Source of the DNA: an uncultured Parabacteroides sp.
GTDB lineage: Bacteria > Bacteroidota > Bacteroidia > Bacteroidales > Tannerellaceae
NCBI GenBank assembly: GCA_944325355.1
Contig: CALUZS010000005.1
Location: 62,001 to 126,000 of the forward strand
DNA length: 64,000 nt
Reading direction: 5' to 3'
In this document: one piece after another, positions 36,648-45,801 of the stretch
Numbering within the stretch: position 1 is the first letter of the stretch
How the letters are laid out: each line of letters starts with the position of its first letter
Notes under the pieces: model-generated
Databases searched by the model: none
What the model was told of the DNA's origin: nothing
The model's input: only the letters and a program-made list of their open reading frames with translations
Made by a program: the position numbers and the translations under genes

Positions 36648-38354
36648 TTATTTATACGTAAACTTCAATATTTTTCCTCCATAAGCCGGCAGATGGACCT
36701 GATACCCCCATTCGGAAGTAAGCGTACTTATATTTTTCCTTCCGCAAAGAATATCCTCAACCTCGGCAGCTCTATTCTCCTCAATACCCAATGTCTTGAA
36801 CATTTCTGCCGGGAGATTCAGACGGATATCCCGGGATTCCTTGTCGAAGTTGGAGATAACCAACAGCACGCTATTCCCATACTTACGGACAAACGCATAC
36901 TGCTTATCCGCATCCATATACATATTATTTATGTTCGCGTACATTACATCATAAAAATCACCTTTCCCAACAACGGGATCTGCCGATGCAAAACGGAGAA
37001 TGGTTTTATACATGTTCCTCAGCTGCCTTTGCTCATCCGGCAAAAGTTCATCATTGAAAGCAGCGTCATCCACCCAGGATTGCACTGCCGGCACACAGCA
37101 ATAGTCGAAAATGGAAGTTCGCCCGTCAAGGCCGCTGAAGCCTTCTGCCTGCATCCCACGTTCCCCCAATTCCTGCCCGAAATAAATCATGACAGGATTG
37201 GTATTCATTAGAGCCGACACTATCATGCCTGGTATGCCTGCAAGCGCAGAATCTGCAAAAAAGACAGATGCAATACGTTGCTCATCATGGTTTTCCAAGA
37301 AATTCAACATCCGCTTCTGCATCCCCCCTACCGATTGCCAGCAATGAGTAATCGCTTTTGCCGAAGAATTACCAACCATTACCGAACGCAAGGTGTCGTA
37401 TAAGCCAACCTTATCGTACAGGTAATCAAAATTGCCGGTATTTATATAATTCCAATACTCCGAAGGGTTATAAATTTCCGCAATAAAAATGACATTATAA
37501 TAAGCTTTCACCTGCGGAATGACCCAATGCCAGAACTCAACCGGAACCATTTCGGCCATATCGCACCGGAAGCCATCTACCCCTTTCTGCGCCCAAAAGA
37601 GCAAAACATCTTTCATTTTCAGCCAAGTATCCGGCATAGGGTCAAAATAGCCACATCGCCCGCCCATATAGTCTACACCATAATTCAACTTGACTGTTTC
37701 ATACCAATCGTCTTTGCCGGGAGAAAAAGAAAAACAGTCATTTCCTGTCGCTTTTGCAGGATATTCCGTATAGCTCTCTCCTTCATCAGTATCAATAAAA
37801 TCAATCATTAAAGGCTGGTTTGGGATATAGTAGAAATTATTATGCGGAGAAAATGATTTTGAAACATCGTCGTTATAACCAAAATCAGAAACATACGGAG
37901 GGCACGCATCCGAATGGTACTCACGAGCGACATGGTTCGGGACGAAATCCATAATAACTTTCATTCCAGCATTATGCGTCCGTTCCAACAAACTTTGGAA
38001 TTCTTCCATCCTATGAGGGACACTGTCTGCCAGATCCGGATCCACATCATAATAATCTTTGATTGCATATGGAGAGCCAGCCCTGCCTTTTACTATCGCC
38101 GGATGGTCCCGTTTGATTCCATACTGCGAATAATCCGTCTGCGTAGCATGTTCTATCACTCCGGTGTACCAGATATGGGTTACCCCCAACTCCCTGATAT
38201 GAGACAAAGCATCCATAGTAAAATCGGAGAACTTGCCACAGCCGTTTTCCGAACAAGTTCCTCCACTGACCAGATTCTTCGTCTTATTCCCGAACAAACG
38301 GGGAAGTACCTGGTAAATCACCATTTTTCCCGAGTCATCAATCATTTTTCTCAT
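36648..38354 (-). CDS. Alpha-amylase family protein (GH13), cytoplasmic
   Basis: 568 residues when started at MRKMIDDSGKMVIYQVLPRL. No signal peptide is present. GH13 landmarks: VIMDFVPNHV (region I), GVDGFRCDMAEMVP (nucleophile Asp), VIFIAEIYNPSEYW (acid/base Glu) and FLENHDEQRIAS (third Asp). A C-terminal beta domain (SVLLVISNFDKESRDIRLNL) follows. It probably degrades alpha-glucans such as glycogen or maltodextrin in the cytoplasm and could work with MalQ. The start codon overlaps the end of the patatin gene by 17 bases, which suggests coupled translation. Exact specificity is unknown. Confidence 0.88.
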   Translation of the reverse strand: MRKMIDDSGKMVIYQVLPRLFGNKTKNLVSGGTCSENGCGKFSDFTMDALSHIRELGVTHIWYTGVIEHATQTDYSQYGIKRDHPAIVKGRAGSPYAIKDYYDVDPDLADSVPHRMEEFQSLLERTHNAGMKVIMDFVPNHVAREYHSDACPPYVSDFGYNDDVSKSFSPHNNFYYIPNQPLMIDFIDTDEGESYTEYPAKATGNDCFSFSPGKDDWYETVKLNYGVDYMGGRCGYFDPMPDTWLKMKDVLLFWAQKGVDGFRCDMAEMVPVEFWHWVIPQVKAYYNVIFIAEIYNPSEYWNYINTGNFDYLYDKVGLYDTLRSVMVGNSSAKAITHCWQSVGGMQKRMLNFLENHDEQRIASVFFADSALAGIPGMIVSALMNTNPVMIYFGQELGERGMQAEGFSGLDGRTSIFDYCCVPAVQSWVDDAAFNDELLPDEQRQLRNMYKTILRFASADPVVGKGDFYDVMYANINNMYMDADKQYAFVRKYGNSVLLVISNFDKESRDIRLNLPAEMFKTLGIEENRAAEVEDILCGRKNISTLTSEWGYQVHLPAYGGKILKFTYK

Positions 38355-39195
38355 AATATTTCCCTTTCTCTTCGTTTTCAACTGACAATGCTCTATTTTT
38401 TCTTGAAACAATCGATTTTATCTGCCAATCACACTTTTTCTCTCTTATGGCTTTTTCAAAAGATCGCAAAGATGCATCATAGCCAATCATTACAAGCCGG
38501 TCAACATTCTCCAAGTCGAAGGTTTTAAACGCCGCCGCTTTTTCCGTCTCAACCAACACGTCACACAGCTCACGGTCCTCAAGCGTATTTGCCCGGAACA
38601 TGTAATGATATGAGCGCTCTGCGATATGATATAAGGTTTGCTTATATTCTTGGGTAATCAACGGACTAACATTCACACCAATAACCCGCTCGCATTCTTC
38701 CCTAATGACGGAAACCGGAAAATTCCGAAACAATCCCCCATCTACATAATGCACTCCATTTATAACCACCGGACTAAATATAATAGGGATACTGCATGAA
38801 GCGGTGATGACATCCACCAAAGGTCCACTCCTGAAAGTACGGCTTTCGCCATTATCCAAATCAGTCGCGACAATAGCCATCGGTATTTTCAAATCTTCAA
38901 TTGCCTTTGCCCGCAAATGCCGCCTGAGAAAGCTCCGGAAACGCTGGCTGTCAAAAACGCCCGACTTAGGAATCTGCAACTGAGCGAAATCAGAAAATTC
39001 CCTTCCAGAAAACAGCCCCTTTATCTCTTCTACGGAATAACCGTCGGCATAAAGGGCACCCATCAAAGCACCGGCACTCGTTCCCGATATGATGTCAGGC
39101 TTCATACCACAATCTTCCAGAAACTTAAAAACGCCAAGATGGGCAAAACCTCTCGCCCCTCCTCCACTCAATGCCAAACCCAACTTATATTTCAT
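38338..39195 (-). CDS. Patatin-like phospholipase
   Basis: 285 residues without a signal peptide. Oxyanion-hole motif LALSGGGARGFAHLG (Gly11-Gly16), nucleophile Ser40 in the lipase motif SGTSAG, and the catalytic Asp in HYVDGGLFRNFP. This is the RssA/patatin type of acyl hydrolase; the natural lipid substrate is unknown. It overlaps the GH13 gene downstream. Confidence 0.9.
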   Translation of the reverse strand: MKYKLGLALSGGGARGFAHLGVFKFLEDCGMKPDIISGTSAGALMGALYADGYSVEEIKGLFSGREFSDFAQLQIPKSGVFDSQRFRSFLRRHLRAKAIEDLKIPMAIVATDLDNGESRTFRSGPLVDVITASCSIPIIFSPVVINGVHYVDGGLFRNFPVSVIREECERVIGVNVSPLITQEYKQTLYHIAERSYHYMFRANTLEDRELCDVLVETEKAAAFKTFDLENVDRLVMIGYDASLRSFEKAIREKKCDWQIKSIVSRKNRALSVENEEKGKYYEKND

Positions 39196-39455
39196 ACGGC
39201 TTACTTCATTTATTAACCAATCCCCTTATGCTGTTACCACTTATTATGCAAGCGACTGCAAACATAACAATGCACCAGCCAAATATACGAATAACGTTTT
39301 TGTTTATCATAACAAAATCTTCCTTTTTAAAGTTCAAAAAGGTTTGTTAAAACACAAAACAGAACCCATAAATTCTTTACCCCTCCGGAAATGCCTTTCC
39401 TCAGCAATACAATATTAATAAACTACCGTTTTTTCTGAATATCCCCATTTCTTCG

Positions 39456-39463
39456 TACCTTTG
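39456..39463 (+). promoter_or_regulatory. -7 element of the MATE gene promoter
   Basis: TACCTTTG, an exact TAnnTTTG, 15 bases before the ATG at 39479. An in-frame TTG at 39461 lies inside this element and is therefore rejected as a start. Confidence 0.6.
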
Positions 39464-39478
39464 TCCCCTAAAAAAGAT

Positions 39479-40828
39479 ATGCAAGGCGCTAAAAACCTGA
39501 CAGAAGGAGCTATTGGAAAACAGTTATTCAAATTAGCCGTTCCAATCATGGGAACATCCTTTATTCAAATGGCTTACAGCATCACCGATATGGCTTGGGT
39601 AGGTCGTTTGGGGAGCGAATCGGTTGCCGCAATCGGTGCCGTCGGTATCTTGACTTGGTTGATGGCATCTCTTTCTCTGCTGTGCAAAATCGGCGCAGAA
39701 GTAGGCGTCGGACAAAGCATCGGCAGCAAGAACATCACAGATGCACGCAATTACGCATCACATAACATCACTATCGCCTTGATAATATCCGTTTGCTTAG
39801 GCGTAATCCTGTTTATTCTCGCGAACCCGATACTTCGGTTGTACAACCTAAACGAAGTCATAACCAAACAGGCATCCGAGTATTTGCGCATCGTCTCAAC
39901 GGCATTCCCGTTTATTTTCCTGACCTCCGCTTTTACCGGAATATACAACGCTGCCGGAAGAAGCCATATTCCATTTTTCACCAGCGGCATCGGGCTTGTG
40001 TTAAACATGGTGCTCGACCCGCTATTTATCCTCTGTTTTAAGTGGGGAACCAACGGGGCTGCCCTCGCCACTTGGATTTCCCAATGCGCAGTAGTAGTTT
40101 TATTTTTCATCCTGCAGCGAAAGAAAAAAGACAGAGTGCTCGGAGGTTTTCCGCTTTTATGCAACATCCAGAAGAAATATGCCACCCGAATACTGAAATT
40201 AGGGCTGCCCGTAGCCATGCTGAATGCCTTTTTTGCCATCATCAACTCTTTTATGGCACGCACGGCTTCAACCTTCGGAGGGCACATCGGCTTGATGACT
40301 TTAACAGCTGGCGGACAAGTTGAAGCTATTGCCTGGAATACATCCCAAGGATTTAGTACGGCTTTAGGAACATTTGTTTCCCAGAATTTTGCAGCCCGGA
40401 AAAAATCCCGGATAAAGAAAGCTTATCACATAACACTAAGCATGACTGCGACATTCGGTTTGTTATGTACTTTGTTATTCATCTTTTTCGGAAGCGAAAT
40501 ATTCTCTCTCATCGTTCCCGAACAAGCAGCTTACACATCTGGTGGGGAATTTCTCCGCATTGACGGCTATTCCATGATTCTAATGATGGTCGAGATCACA
40601 ATGCAAGGACTATTTTATGGAACCGGGCGTACCGTTCCGCCCGCTATAATCAGCATTACGGCAAACATCTTACGGATTCCCTTAGCAATTTTATTCACAT
40701 CCTTGGGATTCGGGGTAAACGGTGTCTGGTGGGCTATTAGCATCTCCAGCATGTTGAAAGGAATCACCGCATTTATATGGTACCACCTATTGCAGAAAAA
40801 AATTTTCTCCTTACAAGGTTTCTCTTGA
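39479..40828 (+). CDS. MATE-family efflux transporter
   Basis: 449 residues with about 12 membrane segments in two halves. GAIGKQLFKLAVPIMGTSFI and AWVGRLGSESVAAIGAVGIL at the start are the NorM/DinF-type signature region. A second, similar half begins near ATRILKLGLPVAMLNAFFAI. It should export drugs or metabolites in exchange for Na+ or H+. The start was chosen to fit the promoter at 39456. Confidence 0.92.
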   Translation: MQGAKNLTEGAIGKQLFKLAVPIMGTSFIQMAYSITDMAWVGRLGSESVAAIGAVGILTWLMASLSLLCKIGAEVGVGQSIGSKNITDARNYASHNITIALIISVCLGVILFILANPILRLYNLNEVITKQASEYLRIVSTAFPFIFLTSAFTGIYNAAGRSHIPFFTSGIGLVLNMVLDPLFILCFKWGTNGAALATWISQCAVVVLFFILQRKKKDRVLGGFPLLCNIQKKYATRILKLGLPVAMLNAFFAIINSFMARTASTFGGHIGLMTLTAGGQVEAIAWNTSQGFSTALGTFVSQNFAARKKSRIKKAYHITLSMTATFGLLCTLLFIFFGSEIFSLIVPEQAAYTSGGEFLRIDGYSMILMMVEITMQGLFYGTGRTVPPAIISITANILRIPLAILFTSLGFGVNGVWWAISISSMLKGITAFIWYHLLQKKIFSLQGFS

Positions 40829-40842
40829 CCAGGAAAAAAGAA

Positions 40843-40874
40843 AGCTGTGCAAAAAGAATCCTTTTTTGCACAGC
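40843..40874. terminator. Bidirectional terminator between MATE and HU genes
   Basis: AGCTGTGCAAAAAG pairs with CTTTTTTGCACAGC; A-rich and T-rich tracts flank both sides (AAAAAAGAA and TTGTCTTTTT). Confidence 0.85.
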
Positions 40875-40912
40875 CTCCTCTTGTCTTTTTAGGATAAACA
40901 ATATACTCTATT

Positions 40913-41185
40913 TTACTGCACCGAATTTGTCAAATCAGCTCCCGCCTTGAATTTTACCGATTTATGTGCAGGAATTTCAATCACTTGCTTTGTCCTGGGA
41001 TTTATGCCCACACGCATACACCGATCTACCACCGAGAAGGTTCCAAAACCGGCAATGGTAACTTTACCTTCTCTCTGCAACGCCTCTGCTACTGCTTCCA
41101 TAAATGCTTCTACAACTTTCTTTGTGTTAGCCTTACTCAATTCTGTCTTACACGAAACGACACTAATTAAATCTGTTTTGTTCAT
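40913..41185 (-). CDS. HU-family DNA-binding protein
   Basis: 90 residues: MNKTDLISVVSCKTELSKAN, VTIAGFGTFSVVDR and the arm region RVGINPRTKQVIEIPAHKSV followed by KFKAG. It is a small basic dimer that bends and compacts DNA. Whether it is closer to HU or IHF cannot be told here. It has its own consensus promoter. Confidence 0.93.
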   Translation of the reverse strand: MNKTDLISVVSCKTELSKANTKKVVEAFMEAVAEALQREGKVTIAGFGTFSVVDRCMRVGINPRTKQVIEIPAHKSVKFKAGADLTNSVQ

Positions 41186-41237
41186 GATTCGGTTAGATTA
41201 TAATTAAACATTCAAACTAAATTTCCAAAACTTGGTT

Positions 41238-41268
41238 CAAATATAGTTCTTATTTGACAGCTTACAAA
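41238..41268 (-). promoter_or_regulatory. HU gene promoter, perfect Bacteroides consensus
   Basis: On the minus strand TTTG, exactly 19 bases, then TATATTTG (TAnnTTTG). It ends about 50 bases before the HU start codon. Confidence 0.8.
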
Positions 41269-41313
41269 TTTTTCATGTTTTTTTTTAATTCACAACATGT
41301 TTTGAGCATCATC

Positions 41314-41345
41314 TTTCAATTAATTTCAAAATATCGTTACCTTTG
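41314..41345 (+). promoter_or_regulatory. Promoter of rhomboid gene 1
   Basis: TTTC, a 20-base spacer, and TACCTTTG. It excludes the in-frame ATG at 41343 as a start and fits the ATG at 41367. Confidence 0.6.
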
Positions 41346-41366
41346 CCCGGAAAAATCAGAAGATAT

Positions 41367-42092
41367 ATGATGAATTCAAATAGCGGAGGATTCTTCAACA
41401 ACATACCTCCTGTCACAAAAAATCTTATAATTATCAACGTCTTGTTTTGGATTGCAAGTCTGGCTCTCCCAAAAATCGGCATCGATCTGGTTAAACTATT
41501 AGGTCTACACTTCTTCTATGCCCCTGACTTTAAAGCTTACCAGCTTGTATCCTACATGTTCATGCACGATACAAGGTCTTTCACCCATGTATTTTTCAAC
41601 ATGTTTGCCGTATATATGTTCGGACGAATCATTGAAAGCACATGGGGACCGAAACGTTTCCTGATATTCTATTTCGTAACAGGTATCGGCGCCGGGCTCA
41701 TTCAAGAATTAACATGGTTCTACAGCTTAAGGGACGTCATTGCTCTCTCCAGCCAAATTCCAATCAATATCGGAGGAGGCACGCTGTTAAACCAACCGGA
41801 ATTTTACAATTTGTTCATAACCGTAGGAGCTTCTGGTGCAGTATTCGGCATTTTGCTTGCATTCGCCATGCTTTATCCGAACATTCCCCTGTACATTATA
41901 TTCATACCGATTCCAATCAAAGCAAAATATTTCGTTGTATTCTACGGTCTTATTGAATTATTCCTCGGAGTTTCAAACTTCGGAGGAGACAATGTTGCGC
42001 ACTTTGCCCACTTAGGGGGTATGATTTTCGGATACATTCTTGTTAAATATTGGAAAAAGATCGACAGAGAAAATGGACGGTATTTTTACTAA
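41367..42092 (+). CDS. Rhomboid-family intramembrane serine protease 1
   Basis: 241 residues, six membrane segments. The catalytic Ser is in TVGASGAVFGILL (GxSG motif) and the catalytic His in AHFAHLGGMIFGYI. The HxxxN-type motif is HVFFNMFAVYMFG in TM2. It cuts membrane proteins within the bilayer; the substrate is unknown. It overlaps rhomboid 2 by 20 bases, and the two form an operon with the gene at 42964. Confidence 0.92.
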   Translation: MMNSNSGGFFNNIPPVTKNLIIINVLFWIASLALPKIGIDLVKLLGLHFFYAPDFKAYQLVSYMFMHDTRSFTHVFFNMFAVYMFGRIIESTWGPKRFLIFYFVTGIGAGLIQELTWFYSLRDVIALSSQIPINIGGGTLLNQPEFYNLFITVGASGAVFGILLAFAMLYPNIPLYIIFIPIPIKAKYFVVFYGLIELFLGVSNFGGDNVAHFAHLGGMIFGYILVKYWKKIDRENGRYFY

Positions 42093-42951
42093 CCTGAAAG
42101 AACGTTTCCGTTCTGGAGGGATTCTCACACAACTTATTTACATAAATATAGGGGTATTTATCATTGCCCGGTTAACCATCATCGCATTACAGCTGTTCAA
42201 CGCTGATGAAAACCTTGTAATGGATTACCTCCAATTACCGGCTTTTCCATATTTCCTTCTACATAAGCCATGGACTATCATCACTTACATGTTTACCCAT
42301 TACAGTTTCCTGCACATATTATTTAATATGTTATGGCTATACTGGTTCGGGAAAATATTTTTGTTCTATTTCAACGGACGGCAACTGGGCGGATTATATA
42401 TCATAGGCGGAATAGCCGGAGCATTGTTGTTCATCTTGTCGTACAACATCTTCCCCTATTTTGAAGACAATGTCATATTCAGTTCCCTGGTGGGTGCATC
42501 AGCATCCGTTATGGCAATCGTTTTCGCCATCTCCTTCTACCAAAAAGATTATGCAATCGACTTGCTTTTTTTCGGCAGGATCAAATTATTGTATTTGGCT
42601 CTGTTTACAATTGCAATAGATATGCTGACAATTACTTCCGGCAATGCAGGAGGACATATAGCCCACATAGGAGGAGCTTTAACAGGAATAGGATTTGCTT
42701 CATTGATAAAAAACGGAAAAGACATCACGAATTCCATCAATAAAGTCATAGACGTTATTGTCAATTTAGGGAAGAAGCGTCCCAAAATGAAAGTAACATA
42801 CAAACGTCCGGAAACAGACTACGAATACAATACCCGCAAACAGCAAGAAACAGAAACAATCGACCGGATTTTAGACAAATTAAAACATTCCGGATACGAA
42901 AGTCTTTCGAGCGAGGAAAAGAAACGACTGTTTGATGCCAGCAAAAAATAG
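42073..42951 (+). CDS. Rhomboid-family protein 2
   Basis: 292 residues, started at MDGIFTNLKERF within the end of the first rhomboid gene. SFLHILFNMLWLYWFGKIF gives the TM2 motif. The Ser motif is LVGASASVMAIVF, thus GASA and not the usual GxSG; the His is in AGGHIAHIGGAL. A soluble C-terminal tail of about 70 residues (from KRPKMKVTYKRPETD) contains a segment like those after Bacteroidetes rhomboids (ESLSSEEKKRLFDASKK). Probably active; altered Gly leaves some doubt. Confidence 0.88.
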   Translation: MDGIFTNLKERFRSGGILTQLIYINIGVFIIARLTIIALQLFNADENLVMDYLQLPAFPYFLLHKPWTIITYMFTHYSFLHILFNMLWLYWFGKIFLFYFNGRQLGGLYIIGGIAGALLFILSYNIFPYFEDNVIFSSLVGASASVMAIVFAISFYQKDYAIDLLFFGRIKLLYLALFTIAIDMLTITSGNAGGHIAHIGGALTGIGFASLIKNGKDITNSINKVIDVIVNLGKKRPKMKVTYKRPETDYEYNTRKQQETETIDRILDKLKHSGYESLSSEEKKRLFDASKK

Positions 42952-42963
42952 GAAAAATTTCTC

Positions 42964-44070
42964 ATGAACACCATTCGCAGACTATTTCAAGGCACGATTT
43001 TTACTGCAAACGTTGTAATTATTATCCTATTTATCCTATCCGCATATTCAGACAGGGTATCGCCCAATACATTTGTGTTCATGTCGTATTTGGGTATTGC
43101 GTTTCCACTTTTATGCCTTATTACAGCTGCATTTACCGTATATTGGATTATATCAACAGAATGGCGCTATTTTCTCTTGAACATGTGCTGCTTTTTGCTC
43201 TGTTGGGGCGCTATAAAGAATTACTGTCCGTACAATCCATCATCGTCGGAGACTGAAATATCCAAAGGCAACACAATAAAAGTTCTTACATATAATGTCA
43301 TGGCTTTTGGCTACAAAAACCATACAGAGGAATCACCGAACCGGATTCTTGAATACATCGCCAACTCGGACGCCGATATTGTCTGCATCCAAGAATACAT
43401 GGAATCCAAATCCCCCAAATACCTGAATCGCGAAAAAATCACAAAATGTCTAAGCATGTACCCTTACTATTCCATCATCCCATTGAAAGAAAACAAGTAT
43501 CAACTGACAGGTTTGGCTGTTTTTTCAAAATACCCAATCTCAAAAAGCAGAAAAATTGCATACGAGACCCAATTCAATGGATCTTCATACCATGAAATAA
43601 CTATAAAAAGGAAAAAACTGACACTTATCAATAATCATCTGGAATCTTTCAAACTGACCAATGAAGACCGCAGCAAATATTCCACATTTATTAAAAGTAT
43701 GGGAAGCGATAACTTTGAAAAAGTAAAAGGGTCCATCCAACAGAAATTGGGACCGGCATTTAAAATACGAGCCAAGCAGGCCGAAAAAGTAGCGGAAGAA
43801 ATTAAAAAAGCGGCAAATGGCCGTCTCTTAGTCTGCGGAGATTTCAACGACACCCCGATTTCTTATACACACCGGACCATACAAAAAGGATTAAAAGATG
43901 CCTTTGCCGAATCCGGCAAAGGCATTGGAATCACTTATAATCAGAACTTTTTCTGGTTCCGCATCGATAATATTTTTTATTCTCCGAAGATGCAATCTTA
44001 CAATTGCACCGTAGATAAAATCAAAGATTCAGATCATTATCCGCTTTGGTGTAAACTAAAACTCAACTAA
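42964..44070 (+). CDS. Membrane-anchored endonuclease/exonuclease/phosphatase family protein
   Basis: 368 residues. About three N-terminal membrane segments (to residue 85) precede an EEP domain: VLTYNVMAFG (Asn), DADIVCIQEYM (Glu, metal), LTLINNHLES (His), LLVCGDFNDTPISY (Asp-Asn) and SDHYPLWCKL (Asp-His). The family covers nucleases and lipid or sugar phosphatases; the substrate is unknown. It follows rhomboid 2 by 12 bases and its stop is 11 bases from the convergent DUF4468 gene. Confidence 0.85.
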   Translation: MNTIRRLFQGTIFTANVVIIILFILSAYSDRVSPNTFVFMSYLGIAFPLLCLITAAFTVYWIISTEWRYFLLNMCCFLLCWGAIKNYCPYNPSSSETEISKGNTIKVLTYNVMAFGYKNHTEESPNRILEYIANSDADIVCIQEYMESKSPKYLNREKITKCLSMYPYYSIIPLKENKYQLTGLAVFSKYPISKSRKIAYETQFNGSSYHEITIKRKKLTLINNHLESFKLTNEDRSKYSTFIKSMGSDNFEKVKGSIQQKLGPAFKIRAKQAEKVAEEIKKAANGRLLVCGDFNDTPISYTHRTIQKGLKDAFAESGKGIGITYNQNFFWFRIDNIFYSPKMQSYNCTVDKIKDSDHYPLWCKLKLN

Positions 44071-44081
44071 ATTCCAACAGG

Positions 44082-44642
44082 TCACTCTTCATCAATCGAA
44101 TTATAAATATCTCCGAAAAGATTTTCCGCAAAGAAAAATGTTGCGTTGCAAAACAATTTCGGGTCTTTTATCACTTCCACGACATTTGCTTTCCCATCAT
44201 TGACGATAACGTCTTCAGCCGGATAAGTCTTAAAACTGATTTTTTTGTCGTCTGCTTCTCCCCCCGGAGTATATTGATAAATTATATCGTACATTTCTGC
44301 ATGATAGCCACCATCCTTGCAAACAATATTGACACGATATTTTACAACTGTCTTTTCTGTTTCATTCAATAACAATTCGACACGAGAAGTGATGGTTATT
44401 GTCCCTTTTTTCTTTTTTGAAGAGATACTTGAAATAAAGACATCCTTTCCATAATTTTCTTTCGCCCATTTATTTATGGCTTCAAAAATCTGTGTTTTAT
44501 CCAGCCCTTCTATCTCAACATCATCCTCATAACAAACTTTTCCGTCCTTCACCGGTGCACAAGAAGAGACAGAACCTTTTTGTCCCTGTGCAAAAGCCAA
44601 CACAGGGACAAAAAGCAACAAAACAAATATAAATTTCTTCAT
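44082..44642 (-). CDS. DUF4468 domain lipoprotein-like secreted protein 2
   Basis: 186 residues, signal peptide 1-18 (KKFIFVLLLFVPVLAFAQ). The body has VEIEGLDKTQIFEAINKWAK and later VNIVCKDGGYHAEMYDIIYQ, the DUF4468 pattern, thought to have a TBP-like fold. Exported; function unknown. It starts 8 bases before the stop of the gene upstream, with which it shares the fold and probably the operon. Confidence 0.8.
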   Translation of the reverse strand: MKKFIFVLLLFVPVLAFAQGQKGSVSSCAPVKDGKVCYEDDVEIEGLDKTQIFEAINKWAKENYGKDVFISSISSKKKKGTITITSRVELLLNETEKTVVKYRVNIVCKDGGYHAEMYDIIYQYTPGGEADDKKISFKTYPAEDVIVNDGKANVVEVIKDPKLFCNATFFFAENLFGDIYNSIDEE

Positions 44643-44649
44643 TTGTAAA

Positions 44650-45594
44650 CTATTTAACCCAAACATTCAATACTTCCCCGAACAAAACTTCCGGATCTCC
44701 CATGTCGATATCCATTTTCGAACATTCAACAATCATCCAGACTTCATTCGTCTCTTTATCTGAGAAAGAAATAGAATAAACCGTTCCTGGTTTTATATCT
44801 CCGGCAGTCGAACATTTCACATTCGCAATTTGCTTTCCTTCTACTTTTCCGAATGATTTCCAAACAACATTCTCGTATTTGTCATTACCTTTCAGACTAG
44901 TTATCTGGATAGCGCTCAACGGTAACATTTTTTGTAAAGCCATAGGAATCCTGTCAACCGTATAAAGCGTATATCCCGGCCGCTCCTTTAAATCGGCTTT
45001 CGCCAATTGATTCTGGCTCGGCGCTACCGTCGTCGATGGCGCATTTAACACATCCTCTATTTCCATAAAAAGGGAATCAACATAATCAATGGTCTTTTGA
45101 CGGAATTTTCCACTGACACGGTTCAATTTAGTTTTGCTTCTGTTCAGTGCATAGTCATCCGTGATCCATTCTTCCGCCAAATAGACTTCAGGCTTGTCCT
45201 GATATGCCACAACATATTTATATTTTATACCCGAAATCTCTACATCCACCTGTCCATCTTCGCATTCAATTGTCATACGATATGACATATCAGTCTGGTC
45301 TAAAGCGATAAAGTTACTTTTGAACACAAATCGCTTTTCTGCCACAACCGCCAAGTCTCCCTCATCCTGGTCGGCGTAAACGACACGGGAAGTTTCAGTA
45401 TTGAACTTTTCTTGCGCCCATTGATTCATTACGTTATAGACTTGTTCTTTCGTCTCTGAAGGCACACTTACTTTTTTAGTAAATACAACCTTTTCATCTT
45501 TCATCGGTACAGCGCCGGCCAAATACTTATTATCGTCTTGGGCAAACAATAATGTCGGCACCATCATCAAACAAAATAACAATTGCTTTTTCAT
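44650..45594 (-). CDS. DUF4468 domain secreted protein 1
   Basis: 314 residues, signal peptide 1-18 (KKQLLFCLMMVPTLLFAQ). VFTKKVSVPSETKEQVYNVM and MTIECEDGQVDVEISGIKYK are DUF4468 segments. A C-terminal second domain follows after a Pro/Ser-rich linker (NAPSTTVAPSQNQLAK) that ends with KMDIDMGDPEVLFGEVLNVW. Exported; function unknown. Confidence 0.8.
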   Translation of the reverse strand: MKKQLLFCLMMVPTLLFAQDDNKYLAGAVPMKDEKVVFTKKVSVPSETKEQVYNVMNQWAQEKFNTETSRVVYADQDEGDLAVVAEKRFVFKSNFIALDQTDMSYRMTIECEDGQVDVEISGIKYKYVVAYQDKPEVYLAEEWITDDYALNRSKTKLNRVSGKFRQKTIDYVDSLFMEIEDVLNAPSTTVAPSQNQLAKADLKERPGYTLYTVDRIPMALQKMLPLSAIQITSLKGNDKYENVVWKSFGKVEGKQIANVKCSTAGDIKPGTVYSISFSDKETNEVWMIVECSKMDIDMGDPEVLFGEVLNVWVK

Positions 45595-45738
45595 GTATTC
45601 ATGTATTTTTCATTAATTACTGTCGAGCAAAGATATTATTTCATCTCGAAAAAAACCACATTCTTTCCAAGATATTTCAAAAAACCAATCGAAACTGACA
45701 AATTTAAAGAGGTCATTATGCTTTTGTAAAAAAAAAGC

Positions 45739-45746
45739 TATCTTTG
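45739..45746 (+). promoter_or_regulatory. -7 element upstream of secDF
   Basis: TATCTTTG, an exact TAnnTTTG, 55 bases before the start codon. The only TTTG nearby is just 12 bases upstream, so the -33 site is unclear. Otherwise 45595-45801 shows no gene. Confidence 0.5.
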
Positions 45747-45801
45747 CACCTTGTAAAAAACTAAAAACATTGTAATAATATAAATTGTAAATTCAAATCA
45801 G

